Shown here piece after piece: positions 35,660 through 44,238 of a stretch of 51,445 nt of DNA (position 1 is its first letter; the number at the start of each line of letters is the position of its first letter). The position numbers and the translations under genes are program-made. The stretch lies in contig CAYRQP010000014.1 in assembly GCA_964426545.1 (NCBI GenBank), forward strand, positions 1 to 51,445. The letters run 5' to 3'. The DNA comes from CAYRQP01 sp964426545 (GTDB lineage: Bacteria > Fermentibacterota > Fermentibacteria > Fermentibacterales > JCC-6). Under the pieces are notes generated by a model, which did no database searches, was not told the origin of the DNA, and was given only the letters and a program-made list of their open reading frames with translations.

Positions 35660-37840
35660 TTACATCCGGCAATGACGATAAAACCGTTCGGTGTACTCCG
35701 CGAGCATTCTTTTCGAGTTGAAATAGGGGCAGACTGTCTTCATTGAGTTTTTCATCATAGAGATCCATTCCATAGGGAGACCGCCAGTATTGCGTTCGTA
35801 GAATAGTGGAACCATCCGGTTCTCAAGTATATCGTACAGAGATTCTGCTTCGGCTATGTCCATAGCTGACGAGCATCCTGAATTTTCAGCAGATTCGATT
35901 GTCCATCCATTTCCAGGAGAATGGACTTCATCCCACCATCCATCAGAGATACTACAGTGTATTACACCGTTGAAACAGGCTTTCATGCCGCTTGTACCGC
36001 TTGCTTCTTTCGGTCTGTGCGGAGTATTGAGCCAGACATCCGCACCTTGTACCATGTAGCGTGCCATATCCATACAGTAGTCTTCGAGATAGACAATTTT
36101 ACCGTAGAATTCTTTCCGCATCGAGAGTTTTACAATATGCCTGATTAGTTCCTTCCCGCCTCGGTCGTGCGGGTGCGCCTTTCCTGCAAACAGTATTTGA
36201 ACAGGCCGGTTGGGATTACTGAGGAGTTTCAACAGCCTTGCTTCATCACTGAGAATGAGTGTAGCCCGTTTGTATGTGGCGAAGCGTCGCGCAAAACCGA
36301 TTGTCAGAGCATCCGGGTTAAATACGGGAAGTTCCGGGTGGGGAGGAAAATCGATTCCCATCGACCTTAACTGTGTTTCCCATTCTTCGCGAACAAATGT
36401 GACGAGTTTCCGCCGGAGAATGGTATGAACATTCCAGAGTTCCTCGGACGGAATATCATCGACCTTTTCCCATTTACTCCCTGCGTTTTCGGGAGATGAC
36501 CAGTCTGAACCGATATATCGGGTATAAAGACTGTTGAATTCATCTGCAGTCCACGATTCCGGATGAATGCCGTTTGTTATGTGGGATATTGGAACATCCT
36601 GTACAGCAGTATCTTCCCAGATGTCCTGCCACATACTTCGTGCTGTTTCCCCGTGAAGTCTGCTGACTCCATTGTGATGGTCAGAGAATCTAAGTCCGAA
36701 GACAGTCATTGAAAAATTGTGGCTGTCATTCAATCTGCCGAATGACAGAAATTCCTCATGGCTGCTACCCATCTTATCTATCATCGGATGGAGGTATCGG
36801 ACAATTAAATCGGGGTCGAACTCTTCATTACCGGCAGGGACGGGGGTGTGAGTTGTGAAGACATTGCCTGCAGAAACGGATTTCTTTGCTTCGGAGAAAT
36901 CCATACCGTTCGAAACCAGTTTACCTATCTGTTCGAGAATCAGGAAAGCGGAATGTCCTTCGTTGAGATGACAGACAGTGGGGGAGATATGCATTGCTTC
37001 GAGAACTCTTAGTCCGCCAACCCCGAGAATTATCTCCTGCTTGATGCGCATGTCCCTGTCACCACCGTAAAGTTCCCCTGTGATCTTTCTGTCTTCTTCC
37101 AAATTTTCCGGAAGATCTGTATCCAGGAGAAAAAGAGAAGTTCGGCCGACACATATCAGCCATACGGAGACAAGAACGGTTCTATCTGCGATTTGCACAC
37201 TGATTCGAAGATGATTCCCGTCTTCATCTGCTACCTTTGACACAGGCATATTGGAATAATTGTTGACGAAATATCTCTCCTGCTGCCAGCCGTCCCGGTT
37301 TAAATATTGACTGAAATAGCCGTGATTATAGAGGAGAGAAACCCCCACCATCGGGATGCCGAGATCACTTGCACTTTTGAGTGTATCCCCGGCAAGAACT
37401 CCGAGCCCCCCTGAATAGATGGGGATGCTTTCATGCAACCCGAATTCAGCGGAGAAATATGCTGTGAGAAACTTATCCTTTCGAGAAGAATCCTGTGATA
37501 CTGTTCTGTCGAACCAGGTTTCACGCGTTAGGTATGCGTCCAATCTGTCTATAGTCTGCGTGAGATGTGCAATGAAATCACTGTCGGTTGTAAGTTCCTG
37601 CAGTCTTTCCTGAGATTCCCGTTCGAGAAGCAGAACCGGATTATGGTATTTCTGTTCCCAAAGCACCGGGTCTATCCGTCGAAACAGTTCAGTTGCCCGG
37701 GCATCCCATGCCCACCAGGTATTGTAGACAAGACGCTTCAGTTGAGATAATTCTTCGGGGATATGCGTGAATTCGCGTGTTGTGCCTGCTGTCAAAAAAC
37801 TCTCCCGTTCATAGCTCTCGATTTTGTAAGATGGTAACAT
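35660..37840 (-). CDS. glgP: Alpha-glucan phosphorylase (GT35)
   Basis: The 726-residue enzyme releases glucose-1-phosphate from glycogen or maltodextrin. It belongs to the shorter archaeal/Thermotoga-like glycogen phosphorylase group: an N-terminal DUF3417-like segment (LKRLVYNTWWAWDARATELFRRIDP), then AYFSAEFGLHESIPIYSGGLGVLAGD, HLNEGHSAF, THTPVPAGNEEFD, GFARRFATYKRA and the pyridoxal-phosphate region EASGTSGMKACFNG near residue 617. The open frame extends upstream to a TTG at 37921, but the ATG at 37840 gives the usual N-terminus (MLPSYKIESYERESF). No other glycogen gene is beside it. Confidence 0.92.
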   Translation of the reverse strand: MLPSYKIESYERESFLTAGTTREFTHIPEELSQLKRLVYNTWWAWDARATELFRRIDPVLWEQKYHNPVLLLERESQERLQELTTDSDFIAHLTQTIDRLDAYLTRETWFDRTVSQDSSRKDKFLTAYFSAEFGLHESIPIYSGGLGVLAGDTLKSASDLGIPMVGVSLLYNHGYFSQYLNRDGWQQERYFVNNYSNMPVSKVADEDGNHLRISVQIADRTVLVSVWLICVGRTSLFLLDTDLPENLEEDRKITGELYGGDRDMRIKQEIILGVGGLRVLEAMHISPTVCHLNEGHSAFLILEQIGKLVSNGMDFSEAKKSVSAGNVFTTHTPVPAGNEEFDPDLIVRYLHPMIDKMGSSHEEFLSFGRLNDSHNFSMTVFGLRFSDHHNGVSRLHGETARSMWQDIWEDTAVQDVPISHITNGIHPESWTADEFNSLYTRYIGSDWSSPENAGSKWEKVDDIPSEELWNVHTILRRKLVTFVREEWETQLRSMGIDFPPHPELPVFNPDALTIGFARRFATYKRATLILSDEARLLKLLSNPNRPVQILFAGKAHPHDRGGKELIRHIVKLSMRKEFYGKIVYLEDYCMDMARYMVQGADVWLNTPHRPKEASGTSGMKACFNGVIHCSISDGWWDEVHSPGNGWTIESAENSGCSSAMDIAEAESLYDILENRMVPLFYERNTGGLPMEWISMMKNSMKTVCPYFNSKRMLAEYTERFYRHCRM

Positions 37841-37974
37841 AATACTAATAACCTGATGAGGTGAATCACGGAATCTGCAACAGTTAGAGTATTGAGGATG
37901 TAGTGATTTTAGAAGATGCAAAAGTAACTATTGTATTATATCAACATCAATCATAGAATGTGTAATAACTATGC

Positions 37975-38018
37975 TTGACTCCAATATAAATATTGCATAT
38001 ATATTACAAATATTGTAA
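37975..38018 (+). promoter_or_regulatory. abiE promoter and operator
   Basis: TTGACT (37975-37980) and TATATA (37998-38003) are spaced by 17 bp. Directly after the -10 box lies a palindrome TTACAA-ATA-TTGTAA (38004-38018), ending 12 bases before the antitoxin start. Its position fits autorepression by the AbiEi protein. Confidence 0.7.
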
Positions 38019-38030
38019 GGATTATGCATA

Positions 38031-38633
38031 ATGAGTAAAACAAAAACACAAAAACTATTTGAGACAGCATCTCTGCAGCAGGGCTATTTCACGGCAAAAC
38101 AGGCAATCAATGCCGGGTTTACCTACCGGATGCAATCATATTATAGAAAACAGGGGCATTGGCTTGAGATTGGTAGAGGTATATTCCGTCTTGTTCAGTT
38201 TCCAAACTCTCTCGACGAGGATTATGTCAAATGGTCTCTGTGGAGCAGGAATCGCAACGATAAACCTCAGGCGGTAATATCACATCAATCAGCTCTTTCT
38301 ATTCACGAACTGAGTGATGTTATGCCTCCTAAGGTTCACATTACAGTTCCCTGTGGTTTTAGAAAAAACACACCTGAATCATGTATTGTGCACAAGGGAG
38401 TAATATTACCGGAAGAAAGAGAGGAAAGAGAAGGATATTATGTAACGGGACCACTTCGAACTATTATCGATTCTGCAGATAGTAACCTGAGTATGGATTA
38501 TCTTGAACAGGCAGTGGTTACATCTGTAAACAGGGGGATGGCTCTCATTATTGATATCGCTACAGCAGAAATGTCAGAGAAAGCCTTGAAGAAAATAATA
38601 ACCATAATAAAAGAAATGCAAACGAAAATATGA
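38031..38633 (+). CDS. AbiEi-family antitoxin/transcriptional regulator (type IV toxin-antitoxin)
   Basis: The 200-residue protein has an N-terminal winged helix (QQGYFTAKQAINAGFTYRMQSYYRK, WLEIGRGIFRL), followed by the typical AbiEi body (AVISHQSALSIHELSDVMPPKVHITVP, VTGPLRTIIDSADSNLSMDYLEQAV). AbiEi represses its own operon and counteracts the AbiEii nucleotidyltransferase. It precedes the toxin gene by 7 bases and is complete, in contrast to the broken pair at 10.9-12.0 kb. A palindromic operator overlaps the promoter. Confidence 0.82.
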   Translation: MSKTKTQKLFETASLQQGYFTAKQAINAGFTYRMQSYYRKQGHWLEIGRGIFRLVQFPNSLDEDYVKWSLWSRNRNDKPQAVISHQSALSIHELSDVMPPKVHITVPCGFRKNTPESCIVHKGVILPEEREEREGYYVTGPLRTIIDSADSNLSMDYLEQAVVTSVNRGMALIIDIATAEMSEKALKKIITIIKEMQTKI

Positions 38634-38640
38634 TTTACAG

Positions 38641-39513
38641 ATGACAATTGAATCCAATGAATACAAAAGTGCGGGAGCGTTTAGACAAGCTCTCGAAGAT
38701 AGACTTAAAAACAGGGCACTTAATGGCGGCATGCCCCTGGACCGCTTGAGAAGACGAGTTTCATTTGACCGTTTTCTCGTCCGGATATTCTGCAAAAGCA
38801 CGCAGGAATCACATTGGATATTGCTGAAGGGCGGTTATGCATTGGAATTGCGATTTCAGGGTATAGCAAGGTCTACTAAAGACATTGACCTAACTCTGCC
38901 TAATGTGAAAAATACTGATGAAAATACAATTCGGATAATGCTTCAAACAAAAGCAAAGCAGGATAGATCTGATTGGTTTGTTTTTTACATAGGTACTCCG
39001 ATGATGGAATTGAAGCAGACGAGATATGCAGGATGGCGCTACCCTGTTGAAACAAGAGTTGCCAACAGGATTTTCTCAAAATTCCATCTTGATGTTAGTA
39101 TCGGTGATTCAGTTATATCTGAACCTGAATGGAAAAGAGGTGAAGATATTCTGGCTTTTGCAGGAATAGAACCTGCAGATATTGCAGTTATTCCGGTCGA
39201 ACAGCATTTTGCGGAGAAGTTACATGCTTATTCATACCCCAGAGATAAGCGGTATTTTTCGCGTATTAGGGATTTAGTAGATCTGGTTCTACTTATTGAA
39301 TACGGAATTCCGAATAAAGAACTGTTATTAGGCACAATAAAGGCAACATTTACACAACGCAAGACTCACTGTATTCCAATGAGTCTGGAATATCCACCCT
39401 CCGGTTTAGAAAACACTTATGCCGAACTTGCGGAAGATTACGGTGTTACAAGAAAGACAATGGTGGAAGCTTACACATTTTCGTTAGAATACTGGAAAGA
39501 ACTGAGAGAATAA
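38641..39513 (+). CDS. AbiEii/AbiGii-family nucleotidyltransferase toxin
   Basis: The 290-residue protein has the DNA polymerase-beta-like nucleotidyltransferase motifs of AbiEii toxins: LLKGGYALELRFQGIARSTKDIDLTL (glycine-rich turn and DxD metal site), followed by FHLDVSIGD, EKLHAYSYP and RDLVDLVLLIE. Characterised members of this family add nucleotides to tRNA or inhibit growth under phage infection. All motifs are intact. It is the second gene of a two-gene operon with the AbiEi antitoxin. Confidence 0.85.
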   Translation: MTIESNEYKSAGAFRQALEDRLKNRALNGGMPLDRLRRRVSFDRFLVRIFCKSTQESHWILLKGGYALELRFQGIARSTKDIDLTLPNVKNTDENTIRIMLQTKAKQDRSDWFVFYIGTPMMELKQTRYAGWRYPVETRVANRIFSKFHLDVSIGDSVISEPEWKRGEDILAFAGIEPADIAVIPVEQHFAEKLHAYSYPRDKRYFSRIRDLVDLVLLIEYGIPNKELLLGTIKATFTQRKTHCIPMSLEYPPSGLENTYAELAEDYGVTRKTMVEAYTFSLEYWKELRE

Positions 39514-39556
39514 ACAGTGCCCTGAGTTATTGTGATGCGAAATGTCCATGTGAAAG

Positions 39557-41614
39557 ATGGAGACAGAAAGGCAGAAATTGAGCAAAATCTACTCTATTCT
39601 CATTCTGGGAGTATTCATATCTATTCTGCCAGCTTCAGGGATGTCGCGGATAATCAACTTAGATGTTAGCGAACTTACTTTCGAGAACACTCTATACGGT
39701 GTAATTCCAATGCTCCCTGGGATGGAACTTCGCGGTGAACCGGGTACCCCGCTGCTTCCTGTCCTTTCCGTTGTTTTCGAATTGCCGCCCGGAGCAACAG
39801 AGGTCGAGTTCAATATCATTCCGCTGGAAACAGAGAAGATTCCCGGAAATATTAACATCGCACCGGCAGGTGAATTGCTGCCGTTTGTTTCGGGTATACA
39901 GCATAATTCACCTATTCCGTCTCCCGCTATTTACGGACGGGATAGAGTATTTCCTGTTTCTCCGGTAATTTCATCGCACATCGGGACAGTTGCCGGGACT
40001 CCGGTAGCATCCTGTCTTATTCAGCCATTTGAATACATACCGGCTGAAGGAAGACTCTCACTTATCTCTTCTTTCGAGATTACGGTGGAATGGGAATACG
40101 GGGGAGAAATCCAGACTTTGACAGAAACGCAGACACAGACAGCTGAATACCGACTCTCACAACTTACAGGTGTCCCGTTTGATGGCATACCCTTTACTAT
40201 GAACGACGGGGGGAGTGCTCAATATCTGATAATTTCAGATGAAGACTATATAGAGATATTAGCCCCGCTTGCCGAACACCATGCTTCAAGCGGCCTTACT
40301 GTCGAAACAGTGACAGTACAGGATTTACTTGTAGGATATCCGGGGAGAGATGATGCCGAAAGACTCCGCAACTGCCTGAAAGACTACTATGCAAATCACG
40401 GCACTGTCTTCGTTCTTCTTGCCGGCGATGAAACCCTTGTTCCCGTGCGGCTTGTAGAACTCTACTGCGAAGGGTGGAGCGATGTTGCGCCGGTTGACCT
40501 GTATTTTGCAGACCTGGATGGAACTTGGGATGGGAATGGTGATTGGAAGTTCGGTCAGCCGGATGATAACCTCGACCTCTATGCAGATGTGCTTCTTTCA
40601 AGAGCACTTTTCAGTGATTCGACTGAAGCAGAACTATTCGTACAAAAGAACCTGACCTATCAGATAAACCCACCTCCTGGTGGCTGGAGTACTCATGCCA
40701 TGCTTTGCGGAGCAGTGCTTTTTGAAGAGATAGGCTATACATCAGCAAAGGGCTGTGATTCCATTGCAGCGGCAATTTCATATAACTGGGAAATCAGCAA
40801 AGCGTACGAAGAACTGGATGGGGACGGCTTCGATACACACATACCTGTAATAAGTGATGGTACAGGGTTCAATCACTATGCAGGGCACGGCAACGAGAGG
40901 GGTATCTACTGGCATCGCCAACCGCTTGGAATGATGACAAACTGGATAGCTGAAGACAGCCTTCACAACGGAGAGAAGGCAGGAATTCATACAAGCATCG
41001 CCTGTATGCCAGGAGATTATTACGGACTCGACTGCTGTGCCGAAGCTCTTCTCAATGCTCCCAATGGGGGTGGTGTCGCAGTGATGTTCAATACGAGTTA
41101 CGGCTGGGAAGGGCACTGGCCGTCAATCGGCCCGAGTGAATGGATGTGCATAGACTACGCAAGGCAGGTATTCAGATATCATGCCTCTACGACAGGTCTG
41201 GCATTCGCGACAGCCAAAGACCTGCGAATACCCTGGATGCATGAAGGATATGATCGCACATTCCAGAGTCTCCTGGCATGGACTTCTTTCGGTGACCCCG
41301 CCCTTCAGGTAATAGGAGTTCCAAATGTCAATCCGATCCCACCTATACCCCTCACTATATCAGCACCGTATCCGAATCCCGCAGAAAGAGATGCTCCTGT
41401 TTCCTTCTTCGTCGATTATTCCGGCGGGTATGCACTTGTCTCCATCCATGACCTTGCAGGGAGGCTTCTGTGGGAGGATGACATATTTGTTAGGCAGCGT
41501 GTATCCTGGAGCGGGAACACACCTGCCGGTGACAGAGTACATGCAGGCGTATACATCATCACCGTCAAACGCGGCGATTTCATCCGCAGCAGGCTTGTGA
41601 CAATACTGAACTGA
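39557..41614 (+). CDS. Secreted gingipain-like C25 cysteine peptidase with sorting domain
   Basis: The 685-residue exported protease has an N-terminal hydrophobic signal (YSILILGVFISILPASG). A gingipain-type propeptide follows at about 35-190 (GTPLLPVLSVVFELPPGA). The catalytic caspase-like domain contains YLIISDEDY, VFVLLAGDETLVP, the catalytic His444 in NHYAGHGN and Cys483 in TSIACMPGDY, then GDPALQV. The last 80 residues (YPNPAERDAPVSFFVDYSGGY...GVYIITVKRGDFIRSRLV) are a FlgD-like/type IX-style sorting tail. It should digest proteins at the cell surface. The start is not certain, because the ATG at 39557 has only a weak ribosome site (AGATGG). Confidence 0.9.
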   Translation: METERQKLSKIYSILILGVFISILPASGMSRIINLDVSELTFENTLYGVIPMLPGMELRGEPGTPLLPVLSVVFELPPGATEVEFNIIPLETEKIPGNINIAPAGELLPFVSGIQHNSPIPSPAIYGRDRVFPVSPVISSHIGTVAGTPVASCLIQPFEYIPAEGRLSLISSFEITVEWEYGGEIQTLTETQTQTAEYRLSQLTGVPFDGIPFTMNDGGSAQYLIISDEDYIEILAPLAEHHASSGLTVETVTVQDLLVGYPGRDDAERLRNCLKDYYANHGTVFVLLAGDETLVPVRLVELYCEGWSDVAPVDLYFADLDGTWDGNGDWKFGQPDDNLDLYADVLLSRALFSDSTEAELFVQKNLTYQINPPPGGWSTHAMLCGAVLFEEIGYTSAKGCDSIAAAISYNWEISKAYEELDGDGFDTHIPVISDGTGFNHYAGHGNERGIYWHRQPLGMMTNWIAEDSLHNGEKAGIHTSIACMPGDYYGLDCCAEALLNAPNGGGVAVMFNTSYGWEGHWPSIGPSEWMCIDYARQVFRYHASTTGLAFATAKDLRIPWMHEGYDRTFQSLLAWTSFGDPALQVIGVPNVNPIPPIPLTISAPYPNPAERDAPVSFFVDYSGGYALVSIHDLAGRLLWEDDIFVRQRVSWSGNTPAGDRVHAGVYIITVKRGDFIRSRLVTILN

Positions 41615-41660
41615 TTGGGGACGGAGGAGCATGTTGGACAACATACTCCTCCGTCCCCAA
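41615..41660. repeat. Long perfect hairpin after the C25 peptidase gene
   Basis: TTGGGGACGGAGGAG (41615-41629) pairs perfectly with 41646-41660. Beyond one mismatch, ATGTT pairs with AACAT around a GGAC loop. It may be a REP-like repeat or a terminator. The arm sequence GGGGACGGAGGAG also occurs at 7273-7285, before tupA. Confidence 0.65.
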
Positions 41661-41724
41661 TGGAATATTCCCATAACCTCTGTGTATCAATACCGAAACG
41701 GTAACAATAAACACGGAGGTAAAA

Positions 41725-44148
41725 ATGAAACAGGTAATGACAATCGCGTTGATGCTGATAGTAACAGTAGCATACGCGGATGGTGCAGAAGTAGAAATCA
41801 ATGCAGGGTGCATGCAGATTCTAGGTGAAGAAGGTGTTGTAGGGGAACTCCCCCTCGAGCATACCGATGTCGAAATCACCATCAGCGGAAATCTGCAGAG
41901 GGCAACGGTAAGGCAAGTATACGGCAATCCATATGATGATGTGATAGAAGCCATATATGCTTTCCCGCTTCCGCAGAGCGGTGCTGTGGACAGAATGAAC
42001 ATGTGGATTGGTGACAGGCTTGTTCAGGGTGAAATCTATGAGAGAGAATTTGCGCAGCAGATCTATCAGGAAGCAATAGAATCCGGTCAGACAGCGAGTC
42101 TGCTCGAACAGGAACGCCCCAACATCTTCACGCAGACTGTTGGAAACCTCCTTCCCGGTGACAGCATCGTGATAGAAATAAGTTATGTCTCTCCCGTGGA
42201 GTATGATGATGGTGAATATGAAATAGTATTTCCAATGGTCGTGGGACCGCGCTTCAATCCCTCGGGCGGTATTCTACAGACTGTCTTCGGGATGTATGAA
42301 ACCTACACTTCGGTAGATGATGCAGACAGAATAACTCCACCGATAGTGCCCGAAGGTACTCGCACGGGCTATGACATCGACATTTCTGTAACAATAGACG
42401 CGGGTGTCAGTGTTCAGGAACTGGAATCGCTGAATCATGAAGTAGAAAGTGTTATCGAAAGAACCGGTACAGCCTATGTATCGCTGAAAAACGATGATGA
42501 AATTCCCAACAGGGATTTCGTCTTAAGATACAGAACGGCAACAGACAGGATAGAAACAGGTATTATCACACATAATGGGGATCTCGGCGGTCACTTCATG
42601 CTCATTCTTCAGCCTGATACCGATATCGATATCGATGAGATTACTCCAAAGGAGATGTTCTTCGTTGTAGACTGTTCAGGTTCGATGAGCGGTCAGCCCA
42701 TGGAAGTCGCGAAGGAAACAGTTAGACAGTTCGTAAGCGGGATGAATCCGGATGACACGTTTCAGATAATGCGTTTCAGCGAAACCTCCAGCAGCATGTC
42801 ATCCCGTCCGCTTCCCAATACGACCGAGAACATCGAACGCGGAATCCGCTATATCAACAGTATGAGCGGCTGTGGTGGAACAATGATGATTGAAGGTATC
42901 CGTTCAGCAATAGGATACAGGGAAGATCCAGAGAGAATGCGTTTTGTGATATTCCTAACAGACGGCTTCATCGGGAATGAAGCTGAAATACTGGGAGAAC
43001 TGCAAAGCACTCTTGGTGAGAACACGAGATTGTTCAGTATTGGTGTCGGTTCGAGTCCGAACCGTTACCTGATAGAAGGTCTGGCGGAAGAGGGACGGGG
43101 ACACGCCTATTATGTCGGGTTGAATGAAGACCCCGATGAATCAGTCGGTGCCTTTTATGAGAAGATAAACAATCCATACCTCGTGGGTATCGATATCGAC
43201 TGGGGCAACCTGGATGTGCACGATATGTATCCGTCGAGGATTCCTGATCTCTTCGCAGGCGAACCGCTTGTAATCGTGGGACAGTATGACGGGTATGGAA
43301 GTGATGAAATAAAGATTTCAGGTACTGTGGCAGGAAGAGACTGGAGTACTGAAATCGATGTCGACTTCCCCGCAACACAAGATGCCAATGATGTTGTCGC
43401 AACTCTATGGGCTCGAAAGAAGATACACGACCTGAACCGAGACAGCTATTCGACCTCAGGATATCAGCAGTATAGTCAGGATATAATAGATGAAATTACA
43501 GATACGGCACTCGATTATCAGATAATGAGCGAGTACACGGCATTTGTGGCTGTTTTCGAAGAAGTTAGGACTGATCCTGACGGCAATCCGATAACTGTGC
43601 AGGTACCTGTCAATATGCCCGATGGTGTTTCCTATGGAGGTATTTTCGGAAGTGAAGGCGACGGCGGTGTTTTAGCAAATACTGCAAGTTACAGATGTAT
43701 GACCGGTGGTGCAGTATCTCCGGTGGTTTCAGGAATTACATGTAATAAAACCATTACTGCATCCGAAATGAGCGAAGGCATATCCGGAGAGTACTACGAT
43801 GCATATGTCTATAGCGGTAATGTCAGGCTTGTATCTGCATCTCCGACACTCTCGCTTCTTCCATCTGAACTCAGGGGCGCAGTCAGAGAACTCCTCGATG
43901 AAATGACGGAAGCATATCAGGAGTGGATGGACGACCTGGATGAGGATGATGCCCCGACAACTGGGATAGTTGTATTCGAAGTGCAAGTCGATGCGTCGGG
44001 AAAAGCAGTATCAATCTCTATAACCGGAGATGGAATATCAACGGAAGTCGATGCTGAATGCTGCGAAATACTCGAAGAACTCGCGATAAGTGCTCCCCCA
44101 GAAGGAGCGGGGACAGTCAGAATTCAACTAGAGTTCAGATTGATCTGA
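41725..44148 (+). CDS. VIT and von Willebrand factor A domain protein with TonB-like C-terminus
   Basis: The 807-residue exported protein has a signal peptide (MKQVMTIALMLIVTVAYA). A VIT domain covers about 25-150 (EAIYAFPLPQSGAVDRMNMWIGDR, EQERPNIFTQTVGNLLPGD). A von Willebrand A domain follows, with an intact metal-ion-dependent adhesion site (FVVDCSGSMSGQPMEVAKE, residues about 312-328; GCGGTMM; FLTDGFIGNE). The last 70 residues (GIVVFEVQVDASGKAVSISITGDGISTEVDAE...VRIQLEFRLI) resemble a TonB/AgmX C-terminal domain, which usually contacts outer-membrane receptors. VIT-vWA proteins are poorly understood in bacteria. AACGGAGGTAAAA precedes the ATG. Confidence 0.85.
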   Translation: MKQVMTIALMLIVTVAYADGAEVEINAGCMQILGEEGVVGELPLEHTDVEITISGNLQRATVRQVYGNPYDDVIEAIYAFPLPQSGAVDRMNMWIGDRLVQGEIYEREFAQQIYQEAIESGQTASLLEQERPNIFTQTVGNLLPGDSIVIEISYVSPVEYDDGEYEIVFPMVVGPRFNPSGGILQTVFGMYETYTSVDDADRITPPIVPEGTRTGYDIDISVTIDAGVSVQELESLNHEVESVIERTGTAYVSLKNDDEIPNRDFVLRYRTATDRIETGIITHNGDLGGHFMLILQPDTDIDIDEITPKEMFFVVDCSGSMSGQPMEVAKETVRQFVSGMNPDDTFQIMRFSETSSSMSSRPLPNTTENIERGIRYINSMSGCGGTMMIEGIRSAIGYREDPERMRFVIFLTDGFIGNEAEILGELQSTLGENTRLFSIGVGSSPNRYLIEGLAEEGRGHAYYVGLNEDPDESVGAFYEKINNPYLVGIDIDWGNLDVHDMYPSRIPDLFAGEPLVIVGQYDGYGSDEIKISGTVAGRDWSTEIDVDFPATQDANDVVATLWARKKIHDLNRDSYSTSGYQQYSQDIIDEITDTALDYQIMSEYTAFVAVFEEVRTDPDGNPITVQVPVNMPDGVSYGGIFGSEGDGGVLANTASYRCMTGGAVSPVVSGITCNKTITASEMSEGISGEYYDAYVYSGNVRLVSASPTLSLLPSELRGAVRELLDEMTEAYQEWMDDLDEDDAPTTGIVVFEVQVDASGKAVSISITGDGISTEVDAECCEILEELAISAPPEGAGTVRIQLEFRLI

Positions 44149-44171
44149 TCTCACCTCGGTGAGGGTTGTAT

Positions 44172-44197
44172 ACGGGCGGGAGCAATCCCGCCCGTTT
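44172..44197 (+). terminator. Rho-independent terminator
   Basis: ACGGGCGGGA (44172-44181) pairs perfectly with TCCCGCCCGT (44186-44195) around GCAA and runs into TTTT, 24 bases after the VIT protein stop. Confidence 0.92.
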
Positions 44198-44238
44198 TGC
44201 GTCCTGAATCCCACAGAAAATTCATTATATTCGCTTCC

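Noticed and set aside
37841..37921. Upstream TTG start for glgP
   Set aside because: The added 27 residues do not look like the family N-terminus, and the internal ATG does.
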